The notes beneath the pieces are model-generated. The model was given only the letters and a program-made list of their open reading frames with translations. It was not told where the DNA came from and made no database searches. Shown here in pieces: positions 12,801-24,800 of a DNA stretch of 64,000 nucleotides. Origin of the DNA: Aurelia coerulea (taxonomy: Eukaryota; Cnidaria; Scyphozoa; Semaeostomeae; Ulmaridae); the NCBI GenBank assembly GCA_039566865.1, contig CM076943.1, forward strand, positions 29,024,663-29,088,662, given 5' to 3'. Position numbers and translations under genes: made by a program. How positions within the stretch are numbered: position 1 is the stretch's first letter; each line of letters opens with the position of its first letter.

Positions 12801-15800
12801 TGTTTGCTTTCGTTACTTAAAAGGTATGAAATAACGCATTAAAAAACCTCATTCTGAGCTATACTCTTTAAGCAACATCGCTAATCATGCCTCTGAGCCA
12901 TTCTGTTGAAATTTTTCATTATCCTTCAAGTCTCCTAAGCCAGTCTACAGCATTCACGACTCAAAATGTCTTGCAATACTCACGCAGTTACGAGTTGGTC
13001 TCAGTAAGCTAAATCTGCACAAATTCAGACACAATTTTAGAGACACACTGAATCCACTGTGTCCCATAAACGACGGTGTTGAGGACACGGAGCACTTTTT
13101 GCTGCACTTCCATGCTTACGATGCATACAGAAGAGATCTTCTCGATAGTTTAAACGCAACTTTGTAACCGTACGGTTTGTCAAATCATTCAAACGCGCTA
13201 TGATTGGAAATGATGCTGTATGGGGATGCAAGGTTGTCTGTTAATTCTAATATAGAAATTCTTAGGTCAAATTTAATATACATAAATGCAACACAATTTT
13301 TCTGAATAAAATGCTGCTACTAATGATTAGCTACTGCTACCTGCAAGGGGGGCATATTTTTATTGTAGAGTAGTTACGTGTATTGTCTGTTTTTCTATTT
13401 TTTTGTTCCCTATTTGTTGGTAGTTTTTAATTTTATGTTATGGCCGCAGGGTAGTCCTCTGCTCCCTCTGGTATCGTTTTAGTGGTACAGTAGAGTACTT
13501 TTGTAAGTAGTGTAACTAGTAATTATGTCATCGTAACATTTTATTGGATTTTATAAAAAAAGGTCCACAATAGTACTTTGCATCTCATTCTGACATTTAT
13601 GGCCAAACTAGAAGCTTAATTTACACAGAAGAAATTTCTCAGGAGATCATCAATGCTTTTGCAATATGCTTCAAAACTAGGCGGCACTAAAAAGAGCTAA
13701 ATTCAAGAATTTAAAAACAAATCAAAGATCAGCTATGCCTGGAAAAATAATTTGGTCTTTGATCTACTTGCCAAAAAAAAATTCTAAGATCGGCCTTATA
13801 ATAAAAGTTTGGTGATTTTTCAAACAGGAGTACTTTTTTGGGACACCCGATATCTATTGAATAATTTTGTTCATGAACAGTGTAAACGCTATTGAACCGT
13901 GACAGCTTTGTAGCTTATCAAAACTGTACTGGTACAACATAGGGCTCAAATCTTTAAAAAGGTCGGTGTACAATTCTATGACAGTTTCCTTTGAATTGAA
14001 TGGCTTAGAAGGAACTTGGCGCTTTTTGCTGTAAATCTGCCGTGGAAATTTATTGATATCTTGATTAGTTTCAAAATGGCAGCATTTATTAAATTTGAGG
14101 CTATGACGTCATCAAATTTCTAAATCCTAAACCAGAAAAGCTACAGATTTCTGCTTGCCACCATATTGTAGGACTTCATAAACTATGGTTTTCTTGAAGG
14201 TTATATCATTTTTCCTCCTTTGGTTTAGGATTTACGATGATTTGAATGTTTTCAAAATTTTCCATCAATTTTTTCAAAAATCATTAAATTGCCGCCATTC
14301 TGAAAAAAATCAAGATATCGGAAAATTTCCACGGCAGATTTACTGCAAAGTACTATAAGTTCCTTTCAAGCCATTCAATTCAAAGAAAAATGGAATAGAA
14401 TTTTACACCCACCTTTTTAGATATTTGAAAGATTTGAGCCCTATGCTTACCGGTACAAGCGTGGTCTGAGAGACTTATAGAACACAGTAGCCTTCAGTGT
14501 AAAATGGAAGATATGTTTTTAAGTTATCTTGTAGACCGGAGCAGTTAAATTTCTATGAAATTGTTTTTGATATCGTTGAATCCTTCAAGAACATTGAGGA
14601 AATCTGGTGATTTTATACAGTAAGCAATCTTGAATAAGAATAGATGATTTTTCGGCTGTGAGGTGTTAACGCAGAGCAGGTTTGTTGCATACCTCCTAGC
14701 TGCCATAAAGAATGCTAGAAGTGTCCTTTTGAAAAATTAAACTTTCATATTTGTGTATGCAATTTTTATAAATTCCGTGTTCCCTTGACTCATATTTCGT
14801 TTCTTTATTGCGTGCTGTGCTGCTATATGTCACTAACTTGATGCTTTGTAACATCATAATTGTTTTGATTCTAGTCTGGTGAAGTGCCATCAGAGAATGT
14901 TAAATTTGGAATGGAGAAAGTAGATCTTGACAGTTGGACAAGGTATTTATTTATTTTTTCAATTTCATCTTTAACAGAATCTGTTAAAGCTTTTGCTCGT
15001 TTCCTGCGTGCTATATTTTAAACTATACCTGGTGAATCAGAAAAATGCACGCCATTTGAAAAGCTTTTGCTCGTTTCCTGCGTGCTATATTTCAAACTAT
15101 AGGGTAGGGTGGGGTAATGTGGGTCGAAAATGAGCAAAATCTCAAAATGGATAGTAGGTAAAACGAGACTAAAATGCAAAACATTTCAAAAGTTTCGTTT
15201 AATTGACATTCAGTGCTTCTTCTTTCTTGGGAAAAAATCTCAGCTCTGACAAAGGCAGTTAAATATTTTTAAAAAATTTTCTCTTTTGGCAACTAAAATA
15301 GGCCCACTTTTTCCGACGAGCGGGAAAAGTGGGTCTATTTTCAAAACTCGTACAAAATCGGCATATGAAAGGCTAAATGATTAAAAAAATTAATGGACTT
15401 ACGCTTCCCAACCATTCTCTATTCAATAAAATCACAGTCTTTGCCTTTTATCACAAGCAATCCCGTGCCCGCGACGAAAATAAAACGACGGTCATTATGC
15501 TGTGATCCACCATCGTTGCGACTTGCAAGTCAGTGATCGGATTTGATAAAATAACAGTCAAATAAAGATGTTTGCAGTATGTTTACTCCAATTTACTGGT
15601 TACAAGACAGCAACTGCGGTAATAGGAAACCCGTTTTCTCATTTTAGACAGAAAACAACGTGGCAGGATGAATATAAGTGCGAAAATTTTAAGCAATTCA
15701 AGGCTTCGTTGAATTTGAATTATGGCTGAATTCTCAGTAGGCCCAAATTACCCCACCTGGTAAAAAATAGAAATAAAAAGAACAATCGCGTCAATGACTT

Positions 15801-18800
15801 TGAAATAAACGTTATTTCATTTGTATAAGACCAAACTCTCACCTCATGGTCATTAAACTGACCAGAAAAGCAAAACAACAGTGGCAGGAGAAAGTTTTCC
15901 TGGGCTTTGAAATTCTTGCACAATAGGCCGTTCAGTAAAGTTATTTTATAAAACGAATGGAGACACATCTAAGACGAATGTTTTATGTAAAAAGACAGTT
16001 TATTATGCAGACATTAAAATAAAAATAGTCAGCCTTTCTTCCATTGAACGAGGAAGGATATTTCTAGCGAAAAGCTCAATAGACCCACGTTACCCCGTAG
16101 ACCCACATTACCCCACCCTACCCTACCTGGTGAGTCAGAAAAATGCACGCCATTTGAAAGGGTTACTGCCCACTAAATATCTAAGTAACAATATTGAAAA
16201 CTGTCTTTTATCACAGCCCTTTCATCACAGCGATATTTTCAATTGGATTCTGTAATTTATCCGGTTTTAATCGGACATTACTTCCCGTGGATATGGGAGA
16301 TTGGCTGCAGACATCTTTCAAAAAACCTTCAAAAGGACTGAACATGGCGATCAAATTTCGTCAGTTTTTCTTCCTAACAATGATGACACTTGCATTATTT
16401 AGAATATCTTTTGTCCTCTAAGGAGGATGGTGTTGCATTGTCTGCTTGATATTTTTTTCAAAACACTCACACATGCATTGTTTTGTAATGATGGGAGCTT
16501 TCGCCTCACCTGAGTCCTCATCAACAACTACAGTATTTTTAACTGTCTTTATCCAAGAGCAAATTTGTTGCTGCATAGTGAATTTCAAAAGAGTTAACAA
16601 AAACGACAACAGAGTTTATTTGATAAGATATTTTTTGGTTACACCATATTATCCATATTCATTCATACGCTTTTGTTTCACCTGCTGTAACATTGGAATA
16701 CCAAACGTTTCTACGTAACTGAATTCAATTAAATTCAATTTTATTCATAGAATGCACCTTAATACCAGGTTTACAGCTACAAAAATGTATCCTATAAGAC
16801 CCAGAAGAAGCATGGCTTATCGAGCCTGGGCCTGGGCCGAAATAAATACAGAGAAAGCAATTGAACAGTGAAATTAATTACATGTTACTAACGTAGTCGT
16901 TGTAGGAAGCGTGAACTAGTCAATTTAATATTTATCATTAAACAGGGTGTCCCAAAAGATTGTGCCCCGTTTGTCTGACAGTTGCAACAAAACGACAAAA
17001 GCTTCTCGCCTAACTTGTATGTGATGTTGCTCTTCAGATGTTCAAATAAAGTTTGCTGCCATTCCCGTCAAAATCCGTTAAGAAAATGATGGAGCTATGA
17101 CCTTCAGAGACCAAATTTGCCTGATAATTGAAACCAGCGGTCGACCATTTTGGCTTGCTATTTTTAGTGATAAATAGCTTCACTTGAGGTAAGAAATAAT
17201 TTCTTTGAGGTCAGAACTAGTGGAACTCTCTGAGGATTATTGGAATCTTCGTGAGAGCTATGGCATTGGCCCATTGGAGGCTGCTGTTTCATTTTCCATC
17301 CATGAAGCTATTTATCACTGCAAAATAGTAGGACAAAATGGCCGACCGCTGGTTTAAGTCATCAGGAAAATTTGGTCTTCTGATGGTAATAGCTCCATCA
17401 TTTTTCAACGGATTTTACCGTGATGGCAGCAAACTTTATTTGAACATCTGAAGAGCAACATCGTGTAAAAATTTGGTGAGAATCTTTTGCCGTTTTGTCG
17501 CAATCTTTAGGCAAATGCGGCACAATTTTTTTTGGGACACCCTGTATGTTTCATGTTTTTGGAAGCATTTTTACCTGTTTTGTGTGCTTAAAAATGTTAG
17601 GGAGGTCATTCCATAATCGGGTTCCTTTGTCTGAAAGCATTCTTGTACTTTCATTTTCTTTGTGTTTTAGGGATGTCGTAGTTTAATAATTATTCCTGCT
17701 TTCATTGTTGTTGAAGTAATTTTGAAACATTTCAGGCACATTATTAACTTAATGGTTTATGTGGTGCTCCAATTTCAAAATGTTCTTTTCATCAGGTCGT
17801 TTATTTTGAGAAAGTTTAGTTCCTTATGTAATGCATAAGATGATGCTTTTGCTGAATTTGTTTCAAATACTCTATTGCTATGTACTTTACGATCTTGCTT
17901 TCAAATAATTGTGAACACTATCATATTACTAGGATACGACAGTACAATGCACTGAAAGAATGTCTTGGATCTGGTATCACAACGCATCTTCAGGTATATA
18001 CATTATCTCTAGTTGTTGTGACAAGTTTCGCACAAACGCACTTCCGAAATTTTTTCTGACCGAAATTGCAGCCTGTCTTAAAGGGCATATGTCATGAAGC
18101 TGATTGGTTCATCCAATACAATTCTCTCTATTGTTTATTACAAAGCACATGATCGAGGCTGTATTTTTATTGCAATGAAAATTCATGAAACAGAAATAAA
18201 AAGTCACGAAACAATGGAATTCCACTCCAAACTTGTTTGTTGTATTTATTGACCAATTGCTAACGTGACATATTTGCTTTAATCGTTACCTCGCTGAAAT
18301 GTTTGGATGGATCCAACTTTTTCTTCAGGGATTTAACTCTAGAACAAATATTTGTGACGTCGAAGTCCCCTTGAAGCTCTCTGGTAGAAGACTGGGGGTA
18401 CTTCTCATTTGATTTGTAGGCTTGCTAATTGTAAAGACAAGATTGCTTCCAAGCAAGCAGAACCTGTACCAGTATTGGCCTGAATCAAATCGTAACTTCG
18501 AGTTTGCCGGAAGGCACCTTTTGAAACAGAGTAGCCTTGAAAGGAGCAGACCCATCAGAACTCTCATTATAGAGTTAAAATTTCATTGTAATACTGGGTG
18601 AGTCAAAAAAAGTTCACACGTTTGATGGGCTTTGGAACAAAAATTATGTGACCGATATTCAAAACTAAAATTGTTATCTATCAGTCAAAGGTTAACTTAG
18701 ATCAGAACATTTTACTGGGTGAAATCACTCGTCTTTAAGACCCAAAAATTAGAAAAATGCCTATAAGGGGTTTGTATGGGAATCGAGAATTCCACCTTCC

Positions 18801-21800
18801 ATTCTGGTCCATGATTTACTGGGCATTGAAATTGAAATTCAATTCTATAGTCAATTTCAGAAATAGAATTTTGATTTCGATAGCACATAAATCATGGACC
18901 AGAATGGAAGGTGGAATTCTCGATTCCCATACAAACCCCTTCCATGCATTTTTCTAATTTTGTGGTCTTAAAGATGACTGATCGTACCAAACAAAATTTT
19001 CTCATCTAAGTTGACCTTTGTCTGATAGATTAACATTTTAATTTTGAATATCGGCCGCATACTTTTTATTCCACAGCCCGCCAAACGTGTAGATTTTTTG
19101 TGACTCACCCGATGATTTTAAATGCATCTAGCCATTTCAACGATCTGCTTTTACGTATCGTTGCGATAGCCAATGAGATAAGGAGATTGGCTCCTACTTT
19201 TTCCTCATGGTTGTACTTACATGAGTTCTCCACACTTAAAAGCGTAGTCCTTGCCACAGCAACCTCACTAAGAAAATAGAAGTATTAATTACTCCATTGT
19301 TTGTAAGTGAAATTGCTTGTTGAAACTTAACTGCCTTTTCACCAAAAACACATGTTTCATGTTTTTATAGCATTTCCTAGAGCAGAAAGCTCACGGGACA
19401 CTTATTCAAATTGATTGTTTTTGGTGGGCTTCTTCGCTCTTATTTAATAAGAAAGCTTATGAAAATTTTAGAAATCTTTAAAATGTGAGTTCTTAACAAT
19501 CCTAAAACAATGGATGCTAGCGTTGAAATAATTTACCTCCTTTCTGCACGTTACGGCACTGAGATGCGAGTTGATTCATGGAAGAGGGGCTTAAAAGAGA
19601 AGATACGACTGAAAACAATAGTATTTGCACATCTCTAGAAGACTTCAATGCGAAAACGATGCATCAAAGAAAGACGCACCAGTCAATATGCAGTATCGTA
19701 GAGCGTCAAAGAGGCTCCCAAATACTGGCTGACCAAAAAACTTCACGAGCTAAATCCTAACTAGCTCTATGAATTCAAAAGCTGTTGACAATTGCTTTGT
19801 ATCACCATTTAGTTGAACGGTTTGGCTATCTTTGTGATGCTTCATGGTCACTTTGTGCTATTATTACCATCCGAGAAACCAGATTTAAAGAAAGATTCGA
19901 ATCCCAGATTTCTCATTTAGAGTGAAGTAATCGCTATCATTTTCCAGTCACTATTGTGAAAACTTAACGTAGAGATGGATTTAAAGTCGTTAGTGGAAAT
20001 ATGTTGTTTTTAAATTGATTGACCTCTGTTCCTTATTCAAATTTCGTGCTCCCATGAAAATTTGAAATTTGGCTTTCTGTCATATCTTCCAAAACATGGA
20101 CTGGAAAGGAGGAGTTAGTTCGAGAAATGAATGAATCACCAATGAACAATCAACAAACTGAAATCAAGTTCGAACGCAACCGACGTTTAGTTGCTGATGA
20201 GGCCTCAGAAGTGAGGCGAACGCTTAGACAATATAAACAATGTAAGTGTGAGTGTTTAAAATAAATGGCAAATAAACAAAAACACAATATAGAATGAATC
20301 ACCATAGTTTTGAAAGTGATTTTTCAGAGGGTAGTCATAACTGAAACTTAGACTGATTATATGTTCGTAGGTTATCGCTATTGATAGGCTGATGGACGCT
20401 ATAACTACGACTCATGGACTTACGCTTCCAGAAACGGACATGGCCTAAATCACCTGCTATTTTTTCTTGAAACCACCGACCCTAAATCGCCGCAAAAAGT
20501 GGTTTTCCTGAAGTGCTACACTGCAAAACAAGCTATCAGTACTTAGATGAATGTTTCTTCAAGCTATTAAAGCAAAAAAATCCTACCCATAAGTGATATT
20601 TTGGTTGTTTGGGGACGCAAAAGATCTCGTAAATTCGTTCGCTTCTTTGAGATTTTGATCGTTGTAGCAGTTCAGTCGAACGCCTTGTTCGAATTCGTTT
20701 GTTTGCCTTTGGCGGGAAGTTTAAATTGAAGAAGAATCAGCCAATCCCATCAAGTTATTTCAAGTCTGGCATCCTGATTGGTCCAGGAACAAATTTGGTC
20801 CTGGCGAGAATTTTTTTGCCGTTTTGAGAAGAGTTAGTCTAGACTCACGAAATAGTCCCAGTTATCGCAACAACAACAGCAACAGCAATGACAACAACAA
20901 CAACAATATATACTTTTGCTCAAACTGGGACTTATGGACTTTCACATCAAAAAGTGGGACGAAAATAAACAATGGGCGCACAGATTTTTCTGTGCCCTTT
21001 GAAACGAGGTTAATGGCCTCTTTTCGGTAGTTGGAGAATTTCAGGAGCTGTGCCCTGTTTGCGTGCACTATTGCTAGATGAAGATTGCCTTCAAAATCAG
21101 GAAATTCTTGTTGAAACTGAAAGGTTTGTTAATTCTTATATTAAAGAAACATTCATGCGAATACTTGTGACTCTTGTTCATTGCTAACGTCACTCAAAAC
21201 TTGAATTTTGAGGCGTTTTATTATCTGACGATTGAGCTGACAATTTAGGCCCACCGCCATTAGTCGCCTTTTCATACAGCGTTGCTATGGTTTCCATATC
21301 GGACATGAAATCGAGGGAAACAATTTCGTCCCAATTTTCAATGTGAAAGTCCATGAGTCGTAGTTATAGCGTCCATCAGCCTATCAATAGCAATAACTAC
21401 GAACTTGCAATCAGTCTAGAGTTAGTCCATAAGGCCCTTGACTGGAGCGACAACAACAACATTAATTCACTTCAATTAGATGAGCGTAAGTTGAGGGTCC
21501 TTATGTAGTGAGGCTAACTGAAACTGACCAAACAACATTTCATAGCTAATTTATTCATCTACATTCTGATACCTTGTTTTTATTCATTACATTTGCTTTT
21601 TGGAAGCTATGTGCGATCTATCTCGTGAAGTTTTTTTCAGATGACCCAGTAGGTTTGATTTAGACTTTCAGCGCACCCGGTTTTGCCATCAAAGCGTTGT
21701 GCAAAGGAAGGTCTATTATGCAACTTTTTATGTTGCTTTTGTAATAAGCCAAAATATTTGCTTGCTACACATTCATTTTCTCCTTAATGCAGTAAAAACC

Positions 21801-24800
21801 AGAGATAAATAGTATATTTACTATAATAGTACTATTTATCCCTGGTAAAAACCCTCATACGAGTAGCTAGGCTTTCAAATCAGCCCGTTCGGGCTCTTCC
21901 TTTGTGGGGGTATGGCAAAGTCAGGGTGTAGGTTCTTAATCCGGGTGTTTACTATATTATTAAACACTTAGGATCATACCGCACCCTTTCAGTATATTTC
22001 TGCCTCAAATATTCAGCTTTGGCTATCGCACGCTCATCCCGTGACCGTTCAGGCCACATTTATCTGTGGTTCATAAATTTTAATATCTCTGCATTCGCAA
22101 GAGAGCTTAATTTGAAACTTATCTAACCGTTCTAGTTTACATAATCCTTTCTACTGTTGCCATTCGTAAGTTTTCTATGTTTGATACTATTTGTACACAC
22201 TGTCGAGGTTTCTTGGTTTTGCTCGGAAGCTTTTAGCAGATTAGCATGACCTGCTTTTTGAGACTTTGTTAAGTCGAAGAGATTGAATGTTTCCTATGAA
22301 TCTTATCGGGCAGAATATCTCGCTGTTGCTGTCAATCCTTCGACTTTACTTTCACGTTTCTTTCCTTGTTTCCCACCCACTTCGTCTATTTCTTAAGATA
22401 AAGTCACAAATCGTGTTTACCAAATCACGGTTGATTATTAGGAAATAGCTTAAAAATTTGGGAGAATGATCAATTTCTTAATCAGCTTTTGCGCTCGGTT
22501 CGTCGAATATCATGCAGATTGTAATAAGGGGTTTTATCTGATCGCAATGTGTGCTTTCTTCTTTATTAGATTATTGTCAAAGCAAATCCTACTACAGCGA
22601 ATAATCTTACCCTTGATAAGCTGCTTTATTTTTCCTTTTAACAGTGAGCTAATATCCTTACGACTGTATCTTTATGTGATCATATTTTATTATTATTATT
22701 TATTATCAATTTATTTATCGTTTGATTAAAACGTATGATAGCTAAATAAAGGAAGTAGTTAATTAATTCCAACTTTAAAGAATTTATATACAATCTTACA
22801 TACGACAATGCTGGGTAAAATATTTACAAGTCATCAAAGTATACAATATAGAACGGAGATCCAGAAACATTTATCGTATATAGCCCAAATACGGAATAAA
22901 AATGCGGCATAATTTGCATGGACAGTTTTCCCCGTGCCAATTTTTATCTGTGTTTTAACTGTCTTTATCTGACCCCTGAGGTACACCATTGGTAGGTCTT
23001 TCGAAGAACTGAGGGAACCATTTACCTTAACTCTCTCTTGTCTGTTTGTGAGGTCATCGTTAATGAGTGTTAACGTTTCGCGAGAAAAAGCAAAGGCATG
23101 CAATTTTGCAATCAGAAGATCATGTCTAATACAATCAAGTGCATTCGAAAGATCCATCAATATACCTCCTGACTTACCTTACATCAAGGCTAATTTTGAA
23201 TTTTTCAAAGAGTCTTACGAGAGTATGTTGAACACTGTAACCTTATCGAAAACCGCAGAGAAGTGAAGATACTAAAGGTGTAATATAAGCAACAGTCTGT
23301 TTATCCTAATTGACCTAAAGTAGTCCTGGTATTGGAACGTTCGCGAGTTGGAAAAAGTGCGAAATATTTGGAATCAACTTTCGCGAATTAGGTTTCTTAT
23401 AAAATTGTGTTAATGTCTCGGTGTTCTTCCACTCTTCAATTACTCTTCCTTGACATTAAACGAGATGATATTGTATTTCCTTCTATTTTATTAAGACATA
23501 CAACAAAATGATAAGAAGAGGAATATCAGTATTTGTTGGTATACATACTTAATTCTGTAACTTAAGAACTTTCGCAGGAATTAATTTTAGCGAATTTCAC
23601 ATTTTAGGAAGTAGAGTGGCCAAAGACGCGAAAAACGTGAAAGTTTCTTTCTTCTCGCAAAAAATTCTTCTCTTAAAGTATCCGATGTGTCAGCGTTATC
23701 CGTACTGGAAAATATAACTTTGAGAAACACAACTTTAACTTTTAATTTTGCCATGAAATAGAATTTATTTTAATGGCTTTTAGATCTTTTTGTCTTTGCA
23801 ATTTCTTTGCCATTTACAGACAAATCTTTCCTTGTTGCACATAATAGGTTCACACTTTCTAAGGTCAAGGTTATTCTGGTTGTGCGTACAATTGCGTAAA
23901 ATAGCTAGACTACCCCGGGTGAGCAAAACAAATTGCTTGTTTCAGGATAGTCACCGAAATTGGATCATGCTGGCGATCTTCAATTTTCTTGTTTGTATTT
24001 GTGTCAAAGGCTAACTCAATTGGATAGATAAATCCTTATTTTGTTCTTCCCATGGAGAAGTGACAAAAATTGAAGAATGAAAAAACATATTTTGAACAAT
24101 AGTATTTTAGAAAACATGACATTTTATCCAGAAAGCTATAATTTGCGATTTCACATGAAATTTCGAGTCGTGCGAGACACAAGAGTTTTATCAAGGGCAT
24201 TAGAACATTTTGTAATGGTATAGTGGCATGAAAAATTCAAGTTGATAATGTCTTGTAGTTCGAGGTATGCTTCTACAATTTAGGTTTCGAATACGCTTCA
24301 AAACCAGGTATCTTCTAAAAGCGCAAATTCCCAAATAATCAAACCACTTTAAGTCTTTGCAAAATGTTTAAAAATAATTTCTTTCCTGAAACAAGTGCAC
24401 ATGAAAAATTTCATAGCCAGTAACATAATCAAGCTTTGACGATTTTCTAAGCTTTTTTTTTTGCTGATCCAGAATGACATGATGTAATTTAAGGTATGGA
24501 AGTTTCTCTTTTTATGACGTTTGCAATTTCAGTTTCAATTTCATGATTTAAAATTCTACTGCATTCAGTTTGGATTGAATTACATAAAGAAAGCTCAGAA
24601 AAGAAACTATCAATTATAACAAAGATACAAGACAAATAAACAGAACAGGAATTATATGCAGGGGAATGTCTTAAAGAGGAGCTCTCTCAGTAGGTAACAT
24701 AATCGAGGAGAGAGAGAGAGAGAGCAGCCCCTTTTTGTAACAATGTCAAACTATATCCAGCTTGTATTTTTGTTAATGGCTGGTTTCAGCTGCAATCCAT

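Larger units (their letters stand above)
827..14874. other. 14-kb intron of the IFRD homologue, filled with nested transposons
   Basis: The intron holds a SINE (about 960-1178), element A1 (2409-2942), the nested complex A2 (4689-9451), degenerate tandem repeats (about 9995-10600), a LINE tail (about 11400-11810), element A3 with a LINE inside (12679-13850) and a palindromic element (about 13920-14470). I recognise nothing in 1183-2400, 2945-4225, 9455-9990 or 11815-12670. The segment 4229-4660 begins with a sequence of the AGGGTCCGTTTACATG type, typical of a transposon terminus, but no partner end was found. Confidence 0.6.
14943..17932. other. Second IFRD intron in the window: transposon fill
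   Basis: It contains the F/G-family element split by element J (15028-16440), a LINE tail (16715-16870) and element H1 (16943-17544). I recognise nothing in 17550-17932. Confidence 0.6.

Noticed and set aside
15102..16123. Telomere-like GGGTAGGGTGGGG sequence
   Set aside because: It is the inverted end of element J with TA target duplication, and it is not a (TTAGGG)n array.
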